NCBI GenBank assembly: GCA_964035575.1
Contig: OZ037851.1
Location: forward strand, 1,240,001-1,304,000
Reading direction: 5' to 3'
Length of the DNA stretch: 64,000 nucleotides
From: Rhynchopus sp. YZ270_cl-10
Taxonomy: Eukaryota > Euglenozoa > Diplonemea > Diplonemida > Diplonemidae
The translations under genes were made by a program, and so were the position numbers. Below, in pieces: positions 1 to 13,900 of the stretch. Positions within the stretch are counted from its first letter, which is position 1, and each line of letters starts with the position of its first letter. The notes beneath the pieces are model-generated. The model saw only the letters and a list, made by a program, of their open reading frames with translations. It had not been told where the DNA came from and ran no database searches.

Positions 1-1
1 T

Positions 2-3000
2 GCTGCCCCCGTGAACGGTGTGTCCAGCTCGTTGCGCTTCTCCGTGGTGCCCGGTCTGCGAGGCTATCCGAACTATGAAGACTTTGCGTCGTTTGAAGCA
101 ATCCGTGTGTTGCTTGAATGCAACCTCGTTGACTCTGGTGGTGCAGTGCTGAAGATGACCATCTTCTTTGAGTTGTTCCCGCCCAACTCGCCGCCGTCTG
201 TGGTCTGTACAGGGGGTTGTGCGCAGACGACTGCGGAGGTGCCGTTTCTGTATTTGCAGAATTTTTTCCAGATTGCGCCGTCAACCCCGGCAGGCATTGC
301 TGACGAGGCAGAGGACCTGGTGAAGTATGTATCGTGCAGCACAACGTCGCAGACGTGCTCCTCTTCGACCGGGTCGTGCATAGAGGCGTATGCAGTGTTT
401 GACGCAGAAGGGAACACCACGACCGCAAGCAGTGCCTTCAGTCTGAACGTCACGTTTGTTGAGTTTGCAGTCGGGAGGACAGACTTCTTGTGTACCTTTC
501 AAGACAGTCCAAACACAACCGCCGCAGAAGCGTTGTACTCGCAGAACTCTCTGGGGGTGGACAACGTTGCCAAGCTGCCTGCGACGGCGACGCTAGGCGC
601 AAGCATCACCATCACAGAGGTGAACCAGGTGCCCACCTTTACCCAGAGCGCGGCGCTGCAGGTGGTCGACTACTACCTTGAGACGAATGTGGCGAAGTCG
701 GTGTCCTTTCTGACGGACGTTCGTCCTGGAGGTGTTGGGTCTGCGAGCGAGGACAGCCAGACGCTGTGCGGTGGTGTCCCCTGCTCGTGCACGGCCGTGA
801 ATGCTGCGTACTTCGCTGTGCAGCCGGTGCTTGTCCTTTCGTCGTACAGCCCCTCTGCTGCAGTGCCCGCAACAGCAGCATTGGCATACACTATCACAAC
901 AGGTCTCGCAGACGGGTCTGCCACAACAGTGGTGTGCACGTTGTCTGACAGTGCCGGGGGCGTGGTCACAACGCAGACGATTGAGTTCTCGCTGACGTCG
1001 GGCCCCACTTGGGCAGTGTCAAACTCGGTAGCAGAGTGCTGGGAGGACGCATCAGACCAGCCGCTGGAGGCACCACTGGTGTTCTGCAGGGTGGCAAACT
1101 TTTTGACAGGTCTTGTAGATAACAACGGTGGTGCGACGTTGTTTTCGAGCAGCAACTGCCCTGCGCCGTGCTTGCCTAGTTCCGAGCCCTGTCCAGACCT
1201 GGGTGCAGGGAACAACGTGCTGAGCGGCGGTGGCGGGGCCAGCCTGTTCTCGCAGTGTTGGTATGAAATGACGTCGACGGACGTTCGCTTTGGTGATGTC
1301 GACTTTTTGCGGGTGAAGCCGTACCTAACGGACACCGTGGCCTCATGCACTGCAAGCGCGCCATGCGCTTCGGACCTGATCTTCCAGGTGGGGAACAACA
1401 AGAACACTGCAGGCGCAACTGATATCCCGTTCACCTTCAAAGTGTCAGACGCAGAAGGAAAGTACGTCTCCTCCAAGCAGGTCTACATCAGGGTGGCTGC
1501 GGTCAACGACAAGCCCACTTTCAACGTCGCCTCCACAGGTGCAAGCATCGTAAGTGCCTCAGGCATGCAGAGCCTTGCATACCTGTTCGACGTCAGGACC
1601 GCACCCATAGGTGCAGACGACGAAGACGGCCAAGAGGTGACCGTCTCCTGTGGGTCGCCCTCAGGCATATTCGCTGCACAACCCGTGGGCGTGCTTATGA
1701 ACGACCAAGCCACGTACCAGAACGCAGCAAACTTCCCGCTCAACAAAAACCCATCGTTGGTGTTTCTGAACTTCACCCTCAGCAGCACATTGACCACCTT
1801 CCCACAGAACACAGTCATTACCTGCGTTCTGCAGGACAGCTTGGGTGCCACAAGCGACGCCATTAGTGGGTTTTCCTTGACCGTGACAGCCGGGCCGCCT
1901 ACGTGGGTGCCGTCAACGTATATTGTGCAATGCGATGAGGACAACAGTGCAATTCCAGCGAATGTGTCTTCTGTGTGTCAGGTACCCGGGTTTGTGGGAG
2001 CGCTGACCGACAATAGGGGTGGGAGCGCTGTTTTCAACACTCTTTGCACGTCGAATGCGGACTGCTTTTATGTGTTCTCTTCGACAGACCCGCGGTGGAA
2101 TGTGGAAAACTTTGTGGACTTCCCGACACTGTCGAACCCAACGCCGTTGCCGTGTACGGACTGCACTGCAGACCTGTCGTTTCGCATGAAGAACAACTTC
2201 AACACTGGTGGCGTGGATATACAGTTCACTGTCTCGATCAAGGAGGGCTCCGGCCTGGAGGCAGCGGTGGAGACGTTTGCACTCGAGATATCTGCCATCA
2301 ACGACCTGCCGCTGGCAAGCGGGGGTGCCGACATCAACGTCGACTTTGCGGTGACGCGCTTCACCTTTGCAAGCTTCTTCTATGACCTGCAGGGGGGGCC
2401 TAGCGATGCCGCTGATGAACAGTTCGAGACTGTCAGCAAAGGAAGCTGTGCGCAGCAGGGTGGCACAGACGACTTCACAGAGCTGACACTCACTATTGTT
2501 GGGACGAACGCGAACCTGGAGTTTGTCCTGAGCAGTTCGGGCACATTCCCAAAAGTCTGCAACATAGCTTGCGAGCTTGAGGATGAGAATGGCGGGACGC
2601 TTGTCAAGGAGTTCACGATCACCATTGGGGATGGTCCCCCCAGCTGGGCAGCAGGGTTGACTGAGTTCACGGTGTTTGAGGACAACTCCCTGGCGCCTGC
2701 CCTCTCAGCAGGAGCGTCGCTGTACCCAAAGTTCCTCGAGATTTTGAGCTTCCCTGAGAACTTCGACCCGCAAGCCTTCTACGACGTGACCGTGCAGAAT
2801 GAGACCTTCTTCGCAGTGCTGCCGTCGCTGTCGCCGCTGGACTGCGACCTCGTGCTGAAACGCTGCTCCTCCGACCTTTCCTTTACCCTTGCCGCAAACA
2901 ACTACGGCACAACGTCGTTTGAAGTGTCTGTTAAAAACCTGCAGGGTTTTGTCTCCAACAAAACGTTCCCGCTGGAGGTGCGCTCTGTGAACGACTTCCC

Positions 3001-4930
3001 GACAGCAGTTCTGACAAAGAGCACGACAGTCAGTCTCGACTACAAGGACGCCTCGCAGAAGCTGTACCAGAACTTCGTGCAGAACATGAGTGTCGGTGGT
3101 GGTGTGTATGGCCAGGAATATGCGCAGAGTCTGTCAGTAGTGTGTCAGGCGTCGGATGTGTCTTTGTTTTCTAGTCAGCCATCGATTTTGTTGTCGGGGA
3201 CAGGGTTCTTCAAGTCAGGGACGTTCCACTTTGCGCTGACGGGTGCAAAGGAGGGCACGGCAACGGTGGTCTGCACTGTGTCGGATGGTGTGAATGGGTT
3301 GTCGGTCACGCTGCCGGCAGTCACCGTGGTGGCTACGAGCAACCTGCCGACGTTCAGCGTTCTCCCCGCAGTGGAGTGCTTTGAGGACGGTGTTGCGTCC
3401 ATCACGAACCGTTCCGTGGTGGAGTGCTACTTCGCGAACTTCATGCAGGACATCAACAACAACGACAACACGTCCAGCTTCTTGACAGCCGGCTGCCCCT
3501 CTTCGGCGACGTGTTGGTACGAAATTGTGAGCGACGACCCAGCGTTTGTCGGTTTGTTCCAAAGTGACCCAGTGTTGACAGACTTTGCCACCCCACAGCC
3601 CTGCTTCGGGGCATGCACATCGGACCTGCGCTTCACCCTTGCCGACAATGCAAACACACGCGGCAGCCCGATCCTGCTGTCGGTGTTGATCAAAAACTCG
3701 CTGAACAAAGTCTCCGCCTCTCAGGTCTTCACCTTGACCGTGCACAACATGAACGACGTGCCCACAGTAGGCTACTACCCAGCAGCCATCCCACCCAACG
3801 CTGCCTCGCGGCTGTACGACCTCCCCAACTTCTTTACGAACATCACAGCAGGCCCCCCCGATGAGCAGGCCAGGCAGCTCTTCACCGGGAGCTGTGTAGG
3901 GAGCCCCGCTTCTCTGTTCGTAGTGCAACCTCAGGTGAATGTGCACAAGGACGGCATTGTGTGGAACGCAGATCTCGGCTTTGAGCTGAACACCGTTGCG
4001 CCCACAGAGGCAGTTCTCTTGAACTGTTCATTCCAGGACGACGGTGTCGGGGAGACCAGTGTGGCCACTGTTTACTTGCCGATTATCTCCGTTGGAACGA
4101 TCCTGTCGTGGACCCAGCAGGAGGAGCTGAACTGTGTAGAGGACAACAGCAATGAGCCAATGCCTCGGTCGGGCAACTTCGTCGACGACCCGAGCAACAT
4201 GAACCAGCCGCCACGGAACAGTGTGCGCAAGATCTGCGTGTTCCGCAACTTCATCACACAGCTGAACGACCACAACAACGGAGCATCAGTGTTCCCCCAG
4301 GACTACTTCACCATCTCCTCCTCCGACGCACGCTTCACCTCGAACGAAGTCGTCAGTTCATACCAAATCCTTGGTTCCCCACAATACTGCAAAGGTGACT
4401 GCGCAATGACACTAATGTTGACGCTGCTAGACGACAGAAACACAGGTGACACCGGCATCCCCTTAACAGTGACCATAAAAGACGAGGAAGGGCGGACGTT
4501 CTCCAAAGACTCCGTGCTCAACGTTGCGCCTGTAAACGACTTCCCCGTCATTCTCACCAAGCACACTGCAGAGGTGACCGTCAACGCAGACGAGATTGAC
4601 ATCAAAAGCCACAGCATTGCCGACAGGATCAACGTTGGCCCGAACACCGCTATCGACGAAAACGGACAAATTCTTCTCGAATCATGTGTGTGCACATCCG
4701 AGCACGACTTCTTTGCGACTGCACCCACTGTGAAGCTCACACGGAACAACCCAGAGCCCGACGGCACATACGCATCGGGCACGTTGTTGTTTTCCCTGCG
4801 TGTTGGGCTTACCCCTCTCCCAAACACAGGGCCAACGCGCACAACGGTGTCGTGTGTGATTCAGGAGATGAATCAGCCAGATCGCTTGGCAACGTCGTTT
4901 TGGTTTACTGTGACGCTTGTGGAGGACACC
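2..4930 (+). other. Cadherin-like (tandem-95/VCBS-type) beta-sandwich modules of gene 1
   Basis: A unit of roughly 230-300 residues recurs five to six times. Each copy ends a strand with a VND/IND/MND-x-P signature (VNDKPTF near nt 1500, INDLPLA near 2300, VNDFPTA near 2990, MNDVPTV near 3750, VNDFPVI near 4530). Each is then followed by an 'A/G-P-x-D-E' stretch, an 'LF..QP' strand and a 'PPTW' or 'PSW' strand (near nt 1003, 1900, 2640). This is the pattern of bacterial and eukaryotic cadherin-like repeats with the VNDAP motif, which form rows of Ca-dependent or Ig-like domains in adhesins. Here the modules also carry paired cysteines, unlike most bacterial copies. The family assignment rests on motif recognition only. 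Confidence 0.6.
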
Positions 4931-7900
4931 AACCCTTTGTGTGCGCCGTATGTGTACTCAAACGGTGTCACAGCTGGCGACACAGTGAGTTGTGTGGACG
5001 GGAGCTCGCTGAATGAGCAGAAGGACAACTTTTGCAATGTGCAGTGCAAGAACGGGTACGAGGGTGGCAGCCAGCGGGTGTCGTGCCCGCGCCAAGCAAG
5101 CTTCCCTCCTGTGTGCACACCGAGGCAGTGCAGCAACGGTGTTTCCACTGCTGGCACTTTGGCGACGTATGAACTGTGTACGAACAAAGTGTCGGGGGAG
5201 ATCTGCGAGCCGACGTGCGTGAAGGGTCGGAACAGGAACACAGAAGGCTTCGTCCTGAACTGTGACACGAGCCTCAACTTCGAGGATACCGTCACTGTGT
5301 GTGAGGAGAACAGGTGCATCGTCTCCCTCCCGTTCCCTCTTCTGGGCAAGGCGAACGACCCGCTTGCGTGCTTCAACGGCCGCCTCCTCACCACATCGTC
5401 GGACACGTACTGCGAGGCCATGTGTGCCGACGGATACACCCTCCTGTCTGCAGCAGCATCGAAGGTGCAGTGCAGCCCCGAAGCAGACGACATGTCCATC
5501 GCAGACGCATCTCTGATCACCTGTCTGCCGACATGCTCACTGTACACCACGTGCGCCCTGGGTGGTGGGCTCTACAAAGCAGACTACGAAAGCATCATGT
5601 GCGATGAACAGGCTGGGTGCGACTTTGATACCTGCTGCAACCAGCTGTGCAAGGCGTCGACGTGTGAGGTGACACGTGGATTCATCAAGAAGATTGGGAA
5701 CGATGAGTTCAACTGTGGGCAGAGCACCTGTGCGCTGGACCAATGCTGCGACCTGTCGTGTGCGATCTCGAACTTTACGCACTGCTCCGGGAAGGGCTAC
5801 ATCCCACGTCTGCCTGCAGAGACGATACGCTGCGCACCTCATGGCTGCGACATAGAGGGCTGCTGCCTGGCGACGTGCGACAACGACAACTTCGCTGCCT
5901 GTGAACACGACTTCTACACACGCAAGACGACACCGGAGGCGTACTCTTGTGAGGGGCCCATTCCTTCGAGGGACTGCAAAATTGCGACGTGCTGCGACAT
6001 GACGTGCCGCCACCCGGACGTAACCTGCCCCACGACGTACTTGAAGAAGGACGATGCTGAGTTCATCTCCTGCGGCGGGCCAGGTGCGATGTGTTCCACA
6101 GAGCTGTGCTGCGATGCAACGTGCGCAACGTCTGGCGGCGTCACGTGCGATGCGGCAGGCACGCCTCCAGCCCTGCTGCATCCCAACGCATCCAGCGTAC
6201 ACTGCCCCTCTTCTTCCGCGTCGTCGTGCACGGCCGCACTCTGCTGTGAGACTGTGTGCGCGACCACCTGCGCAGCAGTCAACAACTGCCACAGTGCGGG
6301 TACGTGCTCTGTCACAACGGACAGGTGCACCAACCCTCTCCGTGCAAACGGGGTGCAGTGCGAGATCACACACACCAGCCTCCCCACACAAGGCGAGTGC
6401 CAGAACGGGAACTGCCTTCTACCCGTCTCCTGCGAAGGTACGCCCTGCGAGGTGACTGCGTGCACCACAGCTGTGTGCATCGGTGCTACGTGCAGGCGCG
6501 TCAAGCTTCCCGACGGGACGCTGTGCTCTGACAACGACGACACTTCAATGGACGACAAATGCACAAACGGGGTCTGCCTCGGCACACCAAAATGCTTCAA
6601 CGTTGTGTGCAGTGCACCGACGCAGTGCCACCAGCGGGGTGTCTGCAACGCGCTTACAGGCGAATGTGTTTATGTTGCTAAGGCCAACGATGAGTACTGT
6701 GACGACCGTGACGCGACCACCACGAATGACAGGTGCGTTGAAGGCCGCTGCATTGGACAGAACAGGTGTGGCGGTGTGCAGTGCCAGTACCGCTCGTGTC
6801 ATACTGTTGCCCGATGCGACGAGCGCACGAAGGTGTGCCACTACACCCAAGAGGCGGATGGGGTGGCGTGCGCGCTGCACGACTCCACAACGAACGCAAC
6901 GTCTGTCCTGCAGAAGCAGTACGGGCGCTGCTACTCTGGGCAATGCATGGAGACTGCCTGCGACTGCGCACCTTGCTCACAGTGCCAGACGGCACGCTGC
7001 GACAGCAACTCGTCATGTGTCTTGGCGGACCTTCCTGACGCGTCGCCATGCCTCATCTCTGGGAGAGACGTGGGTTCCTGCTTCTCGGGCTTCTGCATCC
7101 CTAGGAGCCTTTGCGAGACGACAACGTGCACACCGAACCTGCCTGCCGGAGCAGACGCGTCGTGCTTCGCCCCTGCAGTGTGCAGCAATGCCACAGGCGT
7201 ATGCGAAGACGCCACTGCCCTGCAGGACGGCACAGCCTGCGATGACGGGGACGACACCACCATCTTCGACGCGTGCGTGTGGGGTGTATGCCGCGGGCAG
7301 GCGCAGTGTTCCATCACCGTGTGTCCCCAGCCCTCACAGTGCCGTGTCTACCACTGCAACGAGCAGAACGGTGGCTCCTGCGATTCTATCAACAGCCCGA
7401 ATTTCATGTCCTGCAACGACCAAAACACCGAAACTACAGAAGACTACTGCCTCAATGGTGTCTGTGTAGGGAAGACCCCGTGCGGCACATTGGGGGAGTC
7501 TTGCGTCTCCTCAGCAGGCGCGTGCCACGTCTCGAAGTGCCAGCAGGAGGTGTGCGTGGAGGAGCACAGACCCGATGGAGACGCGTGTATGAAGAACCTG
7601 GAGGCTGGGCTCTGCTCGTGCGGTGTGTGTGTCGTGTCGCCTTCTTCGTGCCAAACAAGCTGCATCGCACCTACGCAGTGCCACACATCTACGTGTTACA
7701 ACGGGGTCTGCGTTCAGGGAACGAAGCTGGACTTGGAAGGATGCGACGATGGAAACGAGTTTACGACAAACGATGTCTGCATGGGTGGTGTCTGTGCTGG
7801 GACTGCAACCTGCGAGTGCCCCGAGAGTGTGTGCCACAGTGCTGGGTCGTGCAACCCGTTTGAGAATACGTGCGCGGTGTCGTCTCAGCAGGAGAACGCG

Positions 7901-10900
7901 GCGTGCACGCAGACACAAGGCGGGCCTGGTATCTGCAAGTCTGGGCAATGCACAGCGCTTCTGGAGTGTGCGACGGGTGTGACGTGCAACCCTTCGCCGT
8001 GCCATACAGCGTACTGCAACGGCACGACGTGTGTGGAGGTGTGCATGCCTGAGGGCACCGCCTGCGACGACGGTAACCATGAGACCACAAACGACGTGTG
8101 CGTCACACGGAACTCACTCACCTACGCAGCCTTCTACAAGACATCCTTCCTCAAGAACAGACAGCTCAGCCCAGTCTTCACTACAGGCAACGAGCGCATC
8201 TGCCAAGGTTTCTCCCTCTGCAGCGGTGTGTCGTGTGCGCCAGCCTCGCAGTGCCACGCCGCAGGCAGGTGCAACGTCCTCACAGGTCTCTGCAGTGTTG
8301 TGGTCAAGCCTGACGGCAGCATCTGCGAGGATGCTGATGAAACGACCAAAAATGACGTCTGCACGAACGGCATCTGTGCGGGGGTCAGGAAGTGCGCGGT
8401 GTCCGTGCTCCCCGCCTCGCTCGCCCTCAGCTGTGTGTGCAACGGTCAGTGCGACGAGTACACTGGGGCTTTCACCACCAGAGCGCTTCCCGACGGCACT
8501 GCCTGCGATGATCAATACAGCAACACCGTCAACGACACATGCGCAGACGGCGTCTGCAGAGGTGTTGCCTCGTGTGGCACAGCCACGTGCACGACGGAGC
8601 GTGAGTGTTATACTCCCACGTGCACGAACGGGCAGTGTGCTGAGACGAAGGTGCAAGATGGCACACCGTGCACGTTGCTGGACACAGCGTTCACTGTGCA
8701 GCCGACGTGCCAGAACGGCCAGTGCAAGACGCTCTTTGAGTCGGAGGTGTGCGTCAACACGAACTGCGAGACACCCTTCTCTGTGTGCCACCTTCCTGGG
8801 AGGTGCGAGGTCAAGGACAGTACTCCGTACTGCACGCGGCCGATGAAGCCGGACTATACTGTGTGCGACGACGGTGATGTGCTGACTGACGGCGACCAGT
8901 GCATCTTCGGAACGTGTTCGGGACGTGCTAAGTGTGCGAACAAGAACTGCCCTGCACCCTCGCAGTGCGAGCAGAGCGTGCTCTGCAACGACGTCACCGG
9001 TGCCTGCGACGTGACCACCAAAAGCAACGACGTCGCTTGCGACGACCACAACCCGTTCACCTTCCTCGACACCTGCCGTGATGGTGTCTGTCTCGGGAGG
9101 ACCGAATGCCCCAAGGCTGGCAACTTCTCAGAGTATTGCCAGCCAAGCTCGCAGTGCCATACAATCGTCTGCCCTGTGCACGACCACCTGAACTGCACCG
9201 AAGCTGTCACCCCGGACGTGCCGTGCAACGACCAAAACGCGACAACTCTTAACGATGTGTGTCTCCCCTCGGGTGCATGCGAGGGCACGCCTATCTGCGA
9301 TGTGCTGCTGTGTGGCCTTGATTCCTTTAGTGGTGAGGACGATGTTGGGTGCATCAACACAACACAATGCAACCCGTACACACAGGCCTGCGAGAAAACG
9401 TTCAAGGCGGACGGATCACCGTGTGACAAAACCGTCAACACAAACCTCATTCCACACTACGGACAGTGCCGTGGAGGGATCTGCGTTGCGAATGCGACAC
9501 TGCTGTGCGAGGCAAAACGCTGCGACACTGTAGTCGTCCCGTCCTCTTGCCATGCTCCCGCAACGTGCGACCCTGCCACAGGGGAATGTGTGTTCAGCAT
9601 CAAAACTAACGGCGCGCAGTGCGACGACTCGTCGGACTTAACCACAAACGACGTCTGCGACAACGGCATCTGCGTGGGCACAGATGCCTGTCTCGGGGTC
9701 ACCTGCCAAAGCATTAGCCCCTGCCACACATCACCTGCGTGCCTCAGGGGCGAATGTTCCTCGCAACTCAAGCCAAACTTCTCGCCCTGTGAAAACAAAG
9801 GTGATGGCTTCTACTGCCACGACGGCGTATGTCTCGAGCGTCCCTACGCATGCCAGAACAAGCCTGCCTGTGTCGCATCCGACCAGTGCCACGCACCTGG
9901 GGTGTGCACGAATGAGACCGGCATCTGCACGGACCCCGTTCTCCCAGACAACACAGTATGCGACGATGGCCTTGCGGAAACATCGGGCGATGTGTGTGTG
10001 GGTGGCTTCTGCAAAGGGTCTGTCCTCTGCAACGGTGTGAGGTGCGAGGCGCAGACGCAGTGCCAAGCGCCGTTCTGCTCGTCCACGATTTGTTCCTTTG
10101 TTGCCCTCAACGGTGCCTCTTGTAACGACGGGAACCTGATGACAACAAACGACACATGCACTGCAGGGGAATGCATCGGGCAACTCAGGTGCACGAACAA
10201 GGTCTGTCCCACCGCAGACCCGTGTTCAACGCCTGCCACATGCAACGTCTACACAGGCGAGTGCGAGACGACGCTTCTCCCCGACGGCACACCCTGCGAC
10301 GACAGAAACGCGGACTCCATCAACGACATCTGCACAGCAGGCACCTGCCTCGGGGAGACACCCTGCACAAAGCCGTGCCCACCCCCGTCGCAGTGCTACA
10401 CCAACGCGCCCTGCTCCCCACTCACCGGAACGTGCGAAGCAATCAAAAAGCAGGACACATTCGCATGCGACGACATGAACGCAGATACCACTGGTGACGC
10501 ATGTGTGTCTGGTGTCTGCGTCGGCCACATATACTGCACACCTGACGACCTCGCAGCCCAACGTCCCTGCTTCACGATAAACAGTTGCAAAGTCCCCGTC
10601 TGCAAGGACACCGGCTGCACACTGATCAACAAAGCCGACAACACTGTGTGCGACGACCAATCGGACCAGACACAAAATGACAGATGCCAGCAAGGTGAGT
10701 GCAAGGGGGAGGCCGCCTGCTCGCAGATCTGCACACCGATCTCGCAGTGCCACCTGCCTGGGACGTGTGGATCGGGCCAGAATGCGAAGTGCAGCACACC
10801 GTTCCAGCCTGATGGCACGCAGTGTGACGACTTAGACCCAACGACACACCTTGATAAGTGCATTTCTGGCCTGTGTGCGGGGACGAGCAAGTGCACTGCA

Positions 10901-13900
10901 CTGTGCACGGCCTCGGATCAGTGCCACGCTGTTGGTGAGTGCGACAGCAACACGGGCCTGTGCAGCGACCCGAATCTTCCTGATGGGACGTCGTGCAGTG
11001 ACGGCAGCGACCTGACCACAGACGACTCGTGCATCGCAGGCGTATGTGTGGGCACGCTTGCCTGTCAGCAGGGCAGCCAGACTACCGGCAGCATCTGCTT
11101 CACGACCAACCCATGCGAGTTGCCACAATGCAGGAACAACGGTGCACAGTGCATCACCGAGCCTAAGCCAAACGGCGCCTTCTGCAACGACCTCAACACC
11201 ACCACCACTGGGGATGTCTGTGTCGACGGCACCTGCATAGGCACACCACTCTGCACCGCCGACACGTGTACAGAGATGAACACCAAGCTCGCAGCTGAGA
11301 GCTCATGCTTCACTGGTGTATGCGACCCAAAGACAGGGGCCTGCGAGCTCCAGGCACTTCCAGAACACTCTCTGTGTGACGACAACAATGCTGACACGTA
11401 TCTTGATACCTGCCGGGAGGGTATTTGCGTGGGGCAAAACAAATGCGCAAATGTTACGTGCACTGCACTCGACATGTGCCACGTGCCAGGTGTGTGCAAC
11501 TACACCACGGGTGTGTGCACCAACCCGGTTAAGGCAGATTCGACAAAATGTGATGACGGCGACGTGTCCACAACGAACGAAGTCTGCATTGCGGGCACCT
11601 GCCAGACACCGCTCAAGTGCGGCGATGATGTGTGCGACATCACCCAGCTCTCTGCATGTGAGAGCTACCAGTGCACGACGTTGTCGTCCGACTGCGAAAA
11701 GGTGTTCAAGTCAGACTTCACTGTTTGCGACGACCAAAACGACGCGACGAAGAAAGACCACTGCATGGGCGGCATCTGCGTGGGTGTGAACTTGTGTGCA
11801 GACAGCATGGATAGATGTCTCCCCAAGAACAGCTGCCACCAGGTGGGCGTCTGTGTGGAGACTTCAGGGGAGTGCACAGACGTGTTCAAGGCAGACGGCA
11901 CCACCTGCGACGATGGCAATGGTGCTACATACGACGATATGTGCCTGAACGGCATGTGCACCGGCACTGCCAAATGCGGACCACAGGATTGCAGCCACGA
12001 CCTCCCATGCCACGAGCAAGGAACGTGTGACCCGATCACGGGGCTGTGCCATGAGGAGGTGATGCCTGAGGGTGCGTCGTGCAGTGATAACAACGCTGCG
12101 ACTACGAATGACAAATGCTCCCAGGGCACCTGCGTTGGCGAGCTTGTCTGCGGCACATCCAAATGTGTGACCACGAACCAATGCCAGACCGCCATCTGCT
12201 CTTCGGGGAACTGCCTCTACTTCCCAAGGGCCGACGGCACGCTGTGCAGCGACAACAACCCTGCCACCATCAACGACAGATGTGCTGGTGGCGAATGCGT
12301 TTCCATTGACCTCTGTCAGAATGTCACCTGCAGTGCTTCGGCGTGCACCACGTCCACCTGCGACCCTAAAACTGCAAAGTGCACTGCCACCCCTAAGCCG
12401 GAGAACACGCTGTGCACCGACAACAACACGGCCACGATCTCTGACAAGTGTGTGCAGGGTGTGTGCATTGGGCAGCCCAAATGCATGGACTCTGAATGCG
12501 CCGTGGAGAAGCAGTGCGTGCAGCGGGGTGTGTGCAATGCGAACACAGGTTTGTGCGAGTCTGCGGTCAAGCCTAATGAGACACCGTGCAACGATGGCGA
12601 CGCGGCGACGGCAAATGACAAATGCGCAGACGGCGTCTGTGTGGGGGAAACGCAGTGCAGGACAACGTCCTGCCGTGCACGCAGCCAGTGCTTCTTCACG
12701 GAGTGCGATGCGGCGTTCGACTTCTGCTCAGAAAAGATCTATCCGGACGGCACACCTTGCGACGACAATGATGAGTCCACTGTGAACGACTTCTGCCTTG
12801 CCGGTGCCTGCAGTGGGCAGGATGCGTGCACAGGCATGAACTGCAGCACCACTAACCAATGCCACCTCGACGGAATCTGCAAGAAGGGGCAGTGCGAGAC
12901 GCGCCTTGCACCAGACACCACACCCTGCAACGACTTTGTCGACGAAACCACAGATGACCAATGCGTCTCAGGTGTATGCATCGGCAAGGCAACCGCCTGC
13001 AACGCTGTGCCGTGCACACCTGCAGAGCCGCAGTGCCACTACGCGACGTGCAACGCAGCAACGTGCGTCGAGCTTAAGAAGAAGGACGGGGTGGCCTGCA
13101 CGCTGCCAAACTTCCAGAGCTTCGAAACCAAATGTTTGGCAGGGACCTGTGTGAACACTGACCCCTGCAGGAATGTGATCTGTGCACCCCCCTCTCAGTG
13201 CTACGAGGCAGGGAGGTGCAACGGTGCGGGGCAGTGCGAGGACGTCATGAAGAAGGACTTCGAAAGGTGTGACGACGGCAATGCGGCCACTGCAGGCGAC
13301 ACCTGTCACAGCGGTGTGTGCTATGGGCAGAACCCCTGCGACAATGTTGTCTGCAGGCCCACCGATGCGTGTCACGTTGCGGGCACATGTGTCCCCACCA
13401 CTGGGCTGTGCACCGAGCCGTCTGCGCCCAACGGCACCATCTGCGACGACAACAACCCTGCCACGAGTAACGACGTCTGCTCCTCTGGGCACTGCATTGG
13501 CTCTATTGAGTGCTCGCCTACGTCGCTGTGCATTCCTACCTCTTCCTGCATATATCCCTCTTGCAACCAAGACGCCTGCGAGCTGTTGCATGCACCCCTG
13601 AACACACCGTGCAACGACAACAACCCGCACACGACGGCCGATGTGTGCACTGCGGGGGTATGCCGTGGTGCTGACCTCTGCAGCGGTGTCCTCTGCGACG
13701 ATGTCGTGTCGTCGTGCTATGTCTCGTTCTGTGAGTACGGCTCCTGCCAGCTCAAGCAAAAGGGGAACAACTCCATCTGCGATGACGCCAACCCCCTCAC
13801 CGTCAACGACAGATGCCAGGACGGTGTTTGCCTGGGGCAGAACCCGTGCGAGATTGGCCAGTGTGGTTCTATCTGCGAGGGCCAGCCTGACGGGACTCCC

